This document shows positions 10,601 through 20,900 of a stretch of DNA of 28,940 bases, one piece after another (position 1 is the first letter of the stretch; each line of letters begins with the position of its first letter). Origin of the DNA: Guillardia theta CCMP2712 (taxonomy: Eukaryota > Cryptophyceae > Pyrenomonadales > Geminigeraceae); assembly GCF_000315625.1 (NCBI RefSeq), contig NW_005434645.1, forward strand, positions 246,964 through 275,903. The letters are read 5' to 3'. The translations under genes were made by a program, and so were the position numbers. The notes under the pieces were generated by a model. It had not been told where the DNA came from, searched no databases, and saw nothing but the letters and a program-made list of their open reading frames with translations.

Positions 10601-12340
10601 AACAATGCTGGAAAGCATGTCAACGAACTTTGTACCTTGAACTGCAGCATTTGTGAAGCGAAACATTGGTTCAAGATGTTCATCGTCTCTCACAGACTCA
10701 TAGATCATGCATCCCAAATCAGCATACGACACTTTCTTGATCAACTTTTCCCATGACTGGGCAACAAATTCTGCATGATATTTCCATTCCTCCGCGTCAA
10801 TAATAGGTGCTTTGCTGGCCTTCAAGCCTGCCCTCTTGCGCCTCTGACGCCCGCTCCTGAAAACACCTCCTGCAGATTTGAGATTCGTTCCAGATCTCCT
10901 TGAACTGGAAACAGTTGGCGCCTGACGCGACGATGCCAACGAATGTGTGGAGCGCGATCTAACGGATCTGGGGGATTCACATGCTTGTTCCGGCGCAGTA
11001 TAGAATTCTCTGGAATTGCTGAATGGATCTGTCTTCCTTGCATGCCCTTCTCCATTTCCCGATTGTCCATTCATGTTGGCGAAAATGTTTTCGATGGAGC
11101 TTCGACGGCGGTTCCGATCTCCGGAGCTTGATGTGCTGTTTTTCCTTGAGGAATTCTTGGCATCCCTAGGCTTTTCCAGACCATTGCCATTCTTGTAAGC
11201 TTCGGAGATCGCCATGAATGGACAAGACCCTCCACTATTCATGTCCACACCAACATGTAGTTCCGCCAACCGATCTTGTTTGCCGGAATGAGCCCTGCCA
11301 GAACTGCTTGTGCGTCCTATAGAGCCAGTGGACGAAGTTCGCTTGAAGAGATCAAAACCACTCGACGGGATCCTTGGAAATGAACCAGACGAAGTCCTAC
11401 CGAACTCCTGGTTCTGCAGCTTCGTCGTCAAGGAGCCATCAGATGAAGTTCGCCTGAATTCATCCGATTCAGTCGTTTTAAATGGTTCCAAGCTCTTTTC
11501 GATATCTTCCCATCCAGATTTGTTATCATGTGCGTTGGCACTATGAGGGCTTGCAAGGTCATCAGCCTCAGCGCTTGAGTCGCGTACTCGCTGGGTCTCA
11601 TCGGAATCCCAGCTAGTCTGCTCCTTCTCCTCTTCCAAGACATCGAGCGTCTCGAAAGTGTATCCATGTATGTCCTTCAGATTCGGGATCTCGGAACCCC
11701 CCAAGATCACAGAGGCGGACAGCGAGGCCACGCCTGGATGATATATCTTGTCCTTTCCATCATGATGATGGTCATTACCATTCTTATCCTTCTTCGAGCG
11801 ATGAATAAAGGTTATGATCTCCTTGCTCGGTTTGGGCGAAAGGGGTTTCTCAGTCTCGTCTGATACGGGACTATCCTTCGAAGCTTCCTTGCCAATTGGA
11901 GACTTGCGGTTTCCGTGTTTGGGCGAATCGCTTCTTTCGCCGCTCTGTCCAGTCGGACTTTTCCTTCGGCTAAACAATGTAGCATCTGCTTTCGATTTGC
12001 TTTGTTCTTTGTTCTTGGGTGAACTTTCATTGCCCATGTTGCTTGCAGTCAGCTCACTGATAAAATCACCAGCGTACAAAGCAGGGAGCTCTTCAAAGGC
12101 CATGTTACTGTGGATCCGAAAGAATTTTTCCGTTGCATCCTTCGAGGCAAAGTGCTTGATGGTGAACTCTCCTCCGGGATGCCTTGGCAAGAATGGAGTC
12201 ACATCAAACACAAATCCTTCAATGATGATCATGGTTCTCCCATCCTCTTGGGCATGGTTTAGCTGCTCTTGATTCCACTTTGGGTTGTGCAGCGCATCCC
12301 TGCGCGCATTTATGGCTTGGCGTATCGACTCTGACAGCAT
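5782..12340 (-). CDS. Cytochrome b5-globin-ankyrin-TRP-like ion channel fusion
   Basis: Predicted membrane cation channel with a haem-binding N-terminal half. Order by residue: cytochrome b5 (about 30-100), Ser-rich linker (100-510), globin 1 (515-650), globin 2 (653-790), degenerate globin-like unit (about 878-991), globin 4 (about 1003-1135), ankyrin-like region (1136-1290), six-helix channel (1300-1580), acidic tail (to 1665). Exon ends, high to low: 12340-9710, 9663-9615, 9554-9529, 9482-9346, 9293-9219, 9162-9108, 9055-8963, 8909-8871, 8823-8783, 8728-8668, 8616-8509, 8461-8414, 8358-8209, 8167-8082, 8035-7984, 7924-7805, 7757-7664, 7604-7435, 7384-7334, 7285-7206, 7145-7073, 7024-6973, 6922-6837, 6788-6686, 6638-6556, 6505-6432, 6348-6250, 6200-6150, 6042-5964, 5913-5782. 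Every intron is GT-AG and the total is 4998 nt. An AG just upstream of Met 12340 (near 12362) leaves room for a 5' exon. The main alternative is two tandem genes split near 9620. Confidence 0.7.
7664..8316 (-). other. Ankyrin-like cytoplasmic region of the fusion channel
   Basis: Repeat-like helices such as GNGITHALVDGDVDELRDAV and LSPLYWALHDGKYPLVEFIL resemble ankyrin units. TRPV- and TRPA-type channels carry such repeats ahead of the pore domain. A linker follows with DLYGDPDQSKDPWISPLAWL. The number of repeats is unclear, perhaps two to four. Confidence 0.6.
8317..9663 (-). other. Exons encoding globin-like unit 3 and globin 4
   Basis: Small exons from 9663 down to the first part of exon 8358-8209. 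Unit 3 has a good F-G-H region (GIRSDHLSSIAEAI, then LALRWLWRM), but its front half is short and the usual proximal-His position reads KFYDCGI. Globin 4 is complete after splicing. VVWNDWNAVKEKC is helix A, ELGQLFWKHLNELAPEQ covers B-C, LKMWGTLVHHIVNML is helix E, VRHIRYGVRAEYL carries the F8 His, and ESWTEKSEKAWKEMWKR is helix H. These helices span exon borders in frame, which is the best evidence that the splice model is right. Confidence 0.75.
9710..12340 (-). other. First exon: cytochrome b5 domain, linker, two globins
   Basis: One 877-codon open exon of the fusion gene. The cytochrome b5 fold shows both axial haem ligands: His54 in RHPGGEF and His77 in FFRIHSNMAF. The linker is rich in Ser, Lys and Asp with four RTSS motifs. 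Globin 1 runs from about EEWKYHAEF to WMWSFLAEALEQ, with MHHRKGV at the proximal-His position. Globin 2 runs from TLGLVRDSWDTI to GTIFRMVCENM, with LRHVNYHV at that position. Without splicing at 9709 the frame would stop at 9623, giving a 905-residue protein from this Met. Confidence 0.85.
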
Positions 12341-14093
12341 CGCGGTTGGTTGTCGAACAACAACCTGCAAAGCACAGAATCACTTTCGGGCTTCAAACTC
12401 ATGCTGTCGAAGACATTCAGCTGCTCTTCATCTACATCAGAACGAACTATGCTCATAGAACCGCATCTACATCCCTCCATCCCCATCCCTCACATCCCTG
12501 ACTGCCGCAGTCGCTGCGTCCCTGCATTGAACCCTGTGTTGAGTCCCTTTGTTGCTGTTTCACTACTACCTCTCCCAACCCCACCCCCACCCCAAAAACG
12601 TCAATTGTCCGAGCCTACCCCTGTGGACAGAGACACTCCAGACTAGTAACCCCACCCCACCCCTTGGCCAAGATAAATGCTCCGACTTCTTAGGGAATAC
12701 CCACCTCACGATATCTTGATCACTTTTCCCATACCCCCGAAAATACCTGAAAGTACCCACCACCGGTCATGAGTAACACCTACATACTCAACACCCACCC
12801 CGCCGTTTCGAGAGGGCGGAGTAGTACCAGGTGTACACCCTAGTAAAGTGGGCAAAAGGGGGGACATAGGGTGGGGTACAATTGCCTGGCTGGAGGAATA
12901 TTTCACCAGGTGGAGGAACATGGGATGACCCAACGGCCAGATGTTTTAGTTAGGCGTAAACGTGTGCCATGACAGTCAGGGGTGGGGACGTATCCCTGGG
13001 ACCATGGCGGGTGGGGGGTACTTTTGTCGGTCAAAGTATGAGGAGTGTGGTCCTGTCCAACAAGGTCTTGGAGGGGGTAGGGGTGAAAAACCTAGGGGGT
13101 AGTGTCAGGGAGATTCCCAATCATGGTTTTGACTGACACGCACGGGATCGCAAGACTTTGCGAAACCACTCATTTCTGGAAACGTCCAATTCGAAAAGAT
13201 GTCTTTCCCCTCAGTTTTATACTGAATTTTGGTGAAGAAACCCCATTTTCCCACCCTTTCGCGCATACTCGTATCCGCGGGCTGTTCTAAAATAAGACTT
13301 GTATCATTTACGACCGTCCAGCCCGGCCTCCATGGACCCCTCCTCCGATCTCACGAACCCCACCCAGATGTAAAAGGAGCACTTGTACTAGACAGCGGGG
13401 TCACGAGGTAACGACATTTCCGCAGATCAATCTCGGTCCATTTTAAAGGGTCTCACTGCGAACGGTACTGCCCGTACAAATGAGGCGCGCAACTGTACCA
13501 ATGATTCCGAGTCCGTACTAGCAAAGCTACCACGCCGCTATACGTGTTGGAGTATTGCGGTACAACGTGGGCTGTCACCCGGCGTCGGTCACGTAATCTA
13601 CTTCATTGTGCGGCGTCTGGAGACTCTGATCAGGGGCCTCGTCAATACACATATAGACATAGTAGTGATGAGCGCTGGCGGACTCAATCCGTCCGACCGT
13701 CGGGCTTGCGAGGTGCTGAAAAAAATTTACACAAAGAGTCGTTCATGTTCGACTGAGAGAGTCGTGACTGCGCGCATTCAAGTGAAATCAGTTAAGTTTG
13801 GGGGACAGCAGTGGGCAAGATTAGGGCTGGTTCTTACTGTCTTTTCTCTTCTGATTTTTAAAACTTCAGTTCGACTCGCCATTGACCCTGGCACGCCGGG
13901 GTCAAGTCAATGGGATTTGCCAAAACATCAAATGCTCTTCGCTTGAGTGTGGCCAGAAGACCAAGGACTGAGAAGTTCAATACACTCCGATGTCAACTTG
14001 ATCGGCTGAGTTGCGCCTGTCAGTGTTGTGGCACTAGTAATGTCATCGCACACAATCGGTCAGTGCTAACAGGGAGGGGAAGCTTGCAGGGTA
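12341..14093. other. Gene-poor interval
   Basis: No gene is recognised in this stretch. The part nearest 12340 probably holds the promoter or a 5' exon of the channel gene. The block 12640-13100 is rich in G-run motifs of the GGGTGGGGTAC type. The block 13100-14090 has ordinary base composition and short open frames (for example 13608-13946 on plus) without recognisable motifs or splice support. Confidence 0.6.
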
Positions 14094-14395
14094 ATCTCTT
14101 GGAAGATCAAGAGTAGTAGGCCGGAACAGTCAAACAAGAACGGAATCCTCTGTGTATGGGAGATGAAGTCACGGAGGTCAATGAAAGTCTCATTGGGCAG
14201 GGGACGGTTTTGAACTTGTGGACAACTTACAGGCTTTCTTTCTCCAACGACAAAATATCGTTTGGATGAGGGTGGAGTGCAGAGGAGAGCAATGATTCAG
14301 CGAGGTAGAGTACTTCAAGTGAGGTGCTGATGCCAAAAAACAGCGTGGGAAGGGGAGGCACAGAAGCTCGAGGCTTCGATCACTTACCATCCAAG
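14094..14395 (+). pseudogene. Duplicated fragment including the start of the Ubl-NACHT-WD40 gene
   Basis: The stretch 14094-14230 matches 17088-17225 with scattered differences (shared landmarks GATCAAGAG, CCTCTGTGTATGGGAGA, GAGGTCAAT, TTTTGAACT). The stretch 14313-14385 matches coding bases 18218-18290 of the NACHT gene (shared landmark GGGGAGGCACAGAAGCTCGA). The intervening roughly 700 bases of the 5' end are missing and no long frame remains. It is most likely a truncated duplicate, a fossil of the gene downstream. Confidence 0.65.
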
Positions 14396-14460
14396 CTTAC
14401 TCAGCTGAGTGCGGTACGATCCCGGACGGTATGAAGTAACAGTTGCGGCTTCGGAGCCCT

Positions 14461-16444
14461 TCAGCCGTCGTGGCTCCGCTCGAGTCTCGCCCTCTCCGGC
14501 GAGTAACCTGCGGGGCCCAAGGCTGACTTGATCCACTCGCAGTTGTCGTTCTCCAACGATATGACGGTTAGAGGAGGTTCCTCCGTCTTCACCTCAGCGC
14601 ACGCGACCGACAGGACGTGAGGGCCGTGCTCGGGGGCCGTCCTGCCTCCTTCGATCCACTGCTCGGGCTGACAACAGCACAGAGAGCACATCATGATGGA
14701 GAATGCGAGCTGAAAGATGAAGAGGATCAGACTCAAGCTCGCGATCGCCCGTGCACTCCCAGCTAACGTCTTGCAGAAGCCTTGACCCGTGTATCGCTGG
14801 TGTAAATCTGCCATAATGGCCCGAGGTCAGCGATCCCTGAAGCATGAGCAAGCTATTCTTACCGCACTCCCAATCGGACGCCAGGGCGAGACTCAGGGCT
14901 GCTGACCCTCCTCCCAAACAGCTGAGGATACCGAGGATGAGGACTGCGAGAAGTAAACCCCCGAAAACCTTGCTCTTGTACTTGCTGGTGAACACTCCCG
15001 TGGCTCCGAAGAACAAGGGGAAAATTGCTGGGATCAAACCGCACAATCCCAAGGATGTGAGCAGCGCTTTCGCTGCGTTGCGGTGGCTTTCACATAAACG
15101 TAGGCTCGAATAAGAGACCACCGAAGATGACGATGAGGTTGACGACGATGAGGTTGACGACGATGAGGTTGACGACGATGAGGTTGACGACGATGAGGTG
15201 GACGACGATGAGGTGGACGACGATGAGGTGGACATTGAGGAGGAATACTGCCCACTCTGATACCCAGCATTATATCCGGAGTCGTGGACGGAGCTCAGGT
15301 CCAGGTTGTAGCTCGAAGTCAGGTGCCCTGCTGCTACCTGGCTGTTGTAGTCCCCGGAGATCAGTCCGGAGGAGTAGGTTGTCGGCGAGGAAGGACAGCA
15401 GACAGCCACGTCTTCGCTGTGTACGCAATCATGGGAAGCCCACCCTCCAAAGGAGCATGACGTAAGCTGCGACTCGCTGCCGCTGCATGACACTTGATCC
15501 ATCCAGATGGTTCCGGTCCCTCCCCCGAAGGAGCCAACCGACATCGCGTACGTTGTCGTACATCCGACTTGCCTGCAGACTACTTGTGCGTCTGGGCTCG
15601 AGAAGTCGTCGTCACAAACCGTTCCCCATGCTCCGTTGTGCTGCACCTCCACCCGACAACATCCGGCTGTGTTGCATGCTGCAAGTCTCAGCCCCCCTAT
15701 GGAGACTCCCTGTAAATTTCTCGTGCACGAGCCTGCTGTGCTGGCGCTGTCATGTATGAGCTGGCCTGTGCTGTATCCCGAGTTGTGTCCAGCTTGGAAG
15801 CCTGCGTTGTATCCTGTGTTGAAGCCCGAGTAGCTACCGATATCGAACCCGCTGCAGTACCCCGAATTGTACCCCGAGTTATATCCTATGTTGTACCCCA
15901 TGTTGTAACTCGAGGAGTACCCAGACAAGTCTAAACTTGTATCCAGGTTGTATCCCGAGTTGTATCCATAGTTGTACGTTGTCGAGTATTTGCCGCTAGA
16001 GTAGTATATCGAGGAGTATCCGCTGTTGCTGTATGTCAAGGACTGTGGGTTGTCGTAGTAACCCGTGTTGTAACCTGTGTTGTACCCGTAGTTGTAGCCT
16101 GAATTGTAAGTGTACACGAACTTCGACTCGTATCCTGTATTGTATCCTCTGTTGTACCCCCTGTTGTATCCATTGTCATAACCCCTGTTGAACCCAGAGT
16201 CGTATCCTAAGTTGGAGATGGAGGTTGAGGGAGATGAGGAGGGGGGCGAGGAGGAGGGGGGCGAGGAGGAGGAGGAAGGAGAGGAGAAAGAGGACGACGC
16301 AAGAGCCTCGTCGCATCTCTGTACTTGGTAAGCTGCCGGGACTATGCCCGCGATGAACAGTCCGAGGCCAAGAACGATGTTCACGATGCTCATGGGCAGT
16401 ACAAAACGCATGGTTGGTTTGCGCATCATGGTTGGAGAGAGCAA
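14461..16444 (-). CDS. Four-helix membrane protein with Gly-Tyr-Asn repeats and SRCR domain
   Basis: Putative cell-surface protein of unknown function. Helix 1 is near the N-terminus (IVNIVLGLGLFIAGIVPAAY). A large ectodomain follows with a Ser/Pro stretch, about thirty GYN(S/T)GYN-type units (residues 70-235) and one SRCR domain (about 246-350). The SRCR domain shows GLRLA, GRVEV-like CRVEVQHNGAWGTVCDDDF, VVCRQVGC, GTIWMDQVSC, LTSCSFGGW and a closing CC. A Ser/Thr repeat (about 403-443) precedes helices 2 and 3 (LLTSLGLCGLIPAIFPLFF; FGGLLLAVLILGILSCLGG). Exon 2 adds helix 4 (ASLSLILFIFQLAFSIMMC) and a cytoplasmic tail. Exons 16444-14863 and 14807-14461 flank a 55-nt GT-AG intron; joined length is 642 residues. 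The helix pattern is tetraspanin- or MARVEL-like but no CCG motif is seen, so the family is open. Confidence 0.8.
15115..15236 (-). repeat. 15-bp coding minisatellite (Ser/Thr repeat)
   Basis: About seven tandem copies of a 15-bp unit (plus-strand GACGATGAGGTTGAC with a G variant) encode the STSSS-type repeats of the SRCR protein. The unit is a multiple of three, so copy-number change keeps the frame. Confidence 0.9.
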
Positions 16445-17964
16445 AGCCGATGTGTGTGAGGGAGCTTGAGCGAGTTTGTTGGTCGGTGAGGCTTGGAGAA
16501 GAGGATGAAGGGGCAGGAGGGCAGCTGTAAACTACCCCACCCCTCCTCACTTCGCCATGATGCGGTCAGATGGCTGGTCAGTCTGACGTAGGCGGATCAT
16601 GAGGGATCACTGATGCACGAAATGTCAAGGTTTCGCTTTCCGGTGCTCTATGCGGTGCCGGGGCTCTCGAGTGTTAAGCCTTTCTTACGTAAGTGTGTCA
16701 TACCGTAGCACGTCGCTGAGTCGGCAAACTTGACCCTTTCTTTACTCAAAGTTAAGTTAAAGATCAGTACGAGGACAATCAGGAGAGTCGAGGAGGCTTG
16801 ACCCTGACACTGTCGCACTAGCCAAACGGAGAGGACAAAAGACAGCGAGAACCAAACCTAATCTTGACCAGTATGCGCTCAGGCTTGGCCGACGAGCCTT
16901 GAATGTTTGGCAACACATTCCGTCCTTGACGAGCGACCAACAAAGTTAGACTTTTAGTTGCCAAGACATCAAATGCTCTGTAGCGACAATCAGTGTGAGC
17001 TCAGCCAATGCTTCGCTTTTTGGTGATCATGTGTCAATTCGACCAGTTGCGCCTATGAAGCTTGCATGACAACAACGGCATAGACTTCTTGAAAGATCAA
17101 GAGCAGTAGAGCCGGATCAGTCGAACAAGAATGACAGCCTCTGTGTATGGGAGACGAGGCCAATGAGGTCAATAAAAGACTGAAAGGGCAAGGGAAGATT
17201 TTGAACTCGTAGACAACAGTGAAAGACGACTAGAGGACAGTGGTGTAAACGATGATGTCAGTGAGAGGAGGAGGAGGAGGAGGAGGAGGAGGAGGAGGAG
17301 GAGGACATAGTATACACAGGTCAGCGACCACGGGTCTGAGGAACGACCGACCTCTCCGGAGTCGACTTGACCACCTTGAAGAGTGTGGAGGAGACGTAGT
17401 TTGGGGGGGTAGGGGTACTCCGTGAAAGCGTTGGATTATTTTATATGGGGGTGGGGTACAGATAAGAATAGTCATTCAGTGAGGTAGGGTACTGCAAGAG
17501 TACCCCATGGTTACAGGAAATAGCTGACTATTGAGAGGGGGTGAAAAAGAAAAGATTTGGTGTGTAGGAATTACGATCCTTGCTGACAGGGGGTGGGGTG
17601 GGCAACCACGGGGGATAAAATGCTACTTATCAGGCGCTGTCATGGCGGGCGTCGTTGGGAAGCGGGAAGCAAAAGACGATGACCCCAGACCATGCTTGCA
17701 AGTAGGGATGAAAGATGATGGTAGGAAGGAACTGAATCAAGTGGGGCGAGACAGAAGAAGTGTGAAGAAAGATTTGAAATATTATTTCGCAACTTCCGTC
17801 CCTGGCGAGACTAGTACTTCACTGTGGTAACATTGATCGTTGGAAGGAGCAGATACCCTCAGATCTCTCTTCGACTTGGAGCTAAATTCAACCAAATATC
17901 ATCGCAAGCTCTATGTTGAAGACTTCTCATGTTTGAAGGCGATTACTACTGAATCTACGAACCC
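16445..17964. other. Gene-poor interval with the second copy of the duplicated segment
   Basis: It holds the presumed promoters of two divergent genes. The segment 16950-17225 resembles 13915-14230, and 17447-17500 resembles 14259-14312. A GGA repeat and several G-run motifs lie in 17260-17620. No coding sequence is supported; the short open frame 17531-17830 has no recognisable motif. Confidence 0.6.
17263..17305. repeat. GGA trinucleotide microsatellite
   Basis: About fourteen uninterrupted GGA units. Confidence 0.9.
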
Positions 17965-20900
17965 ATGCAACTCTTTGTAGTAGGCTGCGGACAAACTCGA
18001 GTGATCACTGTCGATCCGTCTTCCAGTGTGAGCACACTCAAGGAAAAACTGCAAGATCAGCAAGAAGAGTTGTGTAATCTCCAGGTTTGGTTGACGCATG
18101 CAGGCAGGGGACTGCATGATAGCCGCACTCTCACTGAGATTGGGCTGATCAATGGATCGACACTGTTTGCAGCGTACAAGTCCTTGGGGGGAGGATGCGG
18201 ACCGAGCAGACTGTTCAGTGCTGATGCCAAGAAGCAGAGAGGAAAGGGGAGGCACAGAAGCTCGAGGCTTCGATCGCTATCCATCTTTGATGAGAGGGAC
18301 CTGGACGAAGGGTCCAAGGTTGCAGCACAGCGCCTTGCCTTCCTAGAGATGGCAGAGCAGATTGCTACGGACAGCTCAGACATCAACCTTGAGTCCGTGC
18401 CTGGTTTTGAGATCCCTCGTGTGCTTCGGGAGGGCTGGAGGGAGATGCTGCGCCCTGTTTCTGACGAGCCGAGCGTTCCTCACGAGGTTTCCGAGGAAGG
18501 ATGGATTCTCCGCGGTTTGGTGGGAGGGGATCAGGCGAGCTCCAGCAAGGCTCTGACGAGCAGCTTCGGCGTGAGAGTTTTCGTCACCTCCTTGGAGGAC
18601 AGCGAGTGGGAGAGGAACTTTGTGAGGAAGGACCTGGTTCCGTTCTGGCAGGAGATGGCACGATTAAATGGGGTGTATCTTGACGTCTGCGAGAACCGAT
18701 GGGGGATCGACGTCGATTTCAGCAATGCTCACTCGTTCGAGGAAATCAGTCTGAACGAGCTTGACCTGTCACAGCGAAGAAGTTTGCGTTTCTGCCACAT
18801 TCTGATCGTCGGGCAAAAGTACGGGATCAGGTCGTTCCCAACAAGAATCGCGAAACAGAGGTTTGAAGACCTTCTCAAGACCATCGATAACGCGCATGAC
18901 AAGAAGCTCCTGAAAGAATTCTTTGCGCTTGATATCAATCAAGAACAGGTGGAAAGATTCGATGGGGGAATTGGCAAGGGACCAAGCTACGTGTTGCAGC
19001 TGAACAAGATCGATGAAAATTGGAGGAGGACATTTGAGAGGATCCGGATTATTCTCAGCAACGCTGCTAGGATGATATCGTCAATAGACTCTTCGCATGG
19101 TGGGGGCAGAATCAAAGATGACGACATGAAGATGATGATGCTTGGTATGATGGAACGAGAGTTCACGCATGGCGATGTCAGGCAAGAGGTGTATATGACC
19201 AACCTTGAAAGAGTTGTTTTCAATCGCAAGATTCTCGGATTAGATGCAGCTAAAGTCTCTCATCCCGCTTTTAAAATTTTTGTGGACGTGAATGAGTCCG
19301 GGATGATTGATGTGGACTCCCAGCAGATGTTGTCTAAGTTCTTGGACTCGATGCCAGGAGCGCTGGAGCGGCATGAGTATCTTGTGAACGATTGGAATGA
19401 GATGTCGGGATTGAATCCCTTGGAGAGTTTGGAGCATGCCAACTATCTAAAGAAGTTGTGTGATGAGATGTGTTCTGTGGTCAGCAACCTTATCTTGGAT
19501 GCAGCTCGGGCTCGAAGAAGGTGTCATAACCATGTCGTCGAAGAGGTCAAAACACATCTGAATTTTGTTACAGAAGAAGCCCAAAGATTCTGCTCCAATC
19601 CAGACACAGATCACATGATCGACAATCTACGCAAGTATCTCGACCTTACCACGATCAACAGTGATAATCATATCTTCTACATCTCGGGGCCACAAGGGTC
19701 AGGGAAGACCGCCCTGATGTGCAAAGTTGCTAAGGAAGCGATCAACGCAAATACCTCAGGCTGTGTGGTCGTTCGGGTTGTCGGGGCTTCCAACAGGTCC
19801 AAGACGCAGATGGGTTTGCTGAAGAGCATATGCCAGCAACTGCGATCTGCCTACAGCAGGACTGACGAGGATTTCTCTGTTATCACCTTCCGCGATGTGG
19901 TGGCTTACTTCCGCAAGGCAATCAACGACTGGCCGAGCCAAGTTTGCCCACTCACAATGTTTATCGACGGAGTCGATGAACTTGACCAGAGATACTCCGG
20001 GTCCCATCTCAACTGGATCCCTCTAGGCCCTCTCCCTGACTGCGTCAGAATGGTCCTGTCGTTCGGCAAACCTGAGAACCATCACGATCAAAGTCATCGG
20101 AAGAGCCTGCCGTTGCTCTCGGGCCATCCGAACAAGCTGATCCTCGAAGGCGTCAGTGACGCCAAGGCCTTCTTGTCCTGCTGCCTGAAACGCGAGGGCA
20201 GGAAGATCACCAACGAGCAGTGGTCGGAGGTGTCGGATGCCTTCAACCGCAGGGAGGACATGGTCTGTTCCACCTTCTGGCTGTCGCTCGTCGCCTCTAC
20301 GGTACAAGACTGGCCGTCTTTTGGAGGGGTGGTGCATGCTATCAACCCGTCTGTGATCGGGCTGCTGGTGGACTTCTTTGAGGGACTCCAGGTCAAGCAC
20401 GGGAGGGAGCTGGTCCGGTCTTCCCTCGCGTTCATCGCACTTGCCGGCCCGCAGTACCTCGATGAGACGGAGCTGTTTCATCTCCTCTCCTTGGACGACG
20501 ATGCCCTTGCTGAAGCTTACTTCTGGGCTGTGCCGCACGTGCGGGTCATCCCCCCGTTCTTGGTGAAGTCGCTGCTGCACGACCTGCGGCACCACCTCTA
20601 TCGATTCTCCGACGGGGATCACATGAAGTGCGTCGCCTACAGGAACGAGAAGCTGGCGGAAGTCGTCGAAACTTGGCTGTTTGGAACCTCACGGGGATTC
20701 AAGGACAAGATCGAAAGGCACAGCCAACTTGCTGACTACTTCGATGGCACATGGAGCAAGAGAAGGAAGCCTTACACAGGGCAGCTGCTGAAGCTCCTGA
20801 AAGACACGTTCAACGAGCTGAAGGGAGATCGATTGGTTCCCCGTCAGCCTATCGTCCTGTATGGCACCATCTTTTCTCCTCCAGGGGAGCGAGTACTCAA

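Noticed and set aside
13608-13946. 112-codon plus-strand frame in the gene-poor interval
   Set aside because: No recognisable motif, no splice support, and it overlaps the start of the duplicated region.
15127-15465. Plus-strand frame with Met-Arg-Leu-Thr-Thr repeats
   Set aside because: It is the antisense reading of the 15-bp minisatellite in the SRCR gene.
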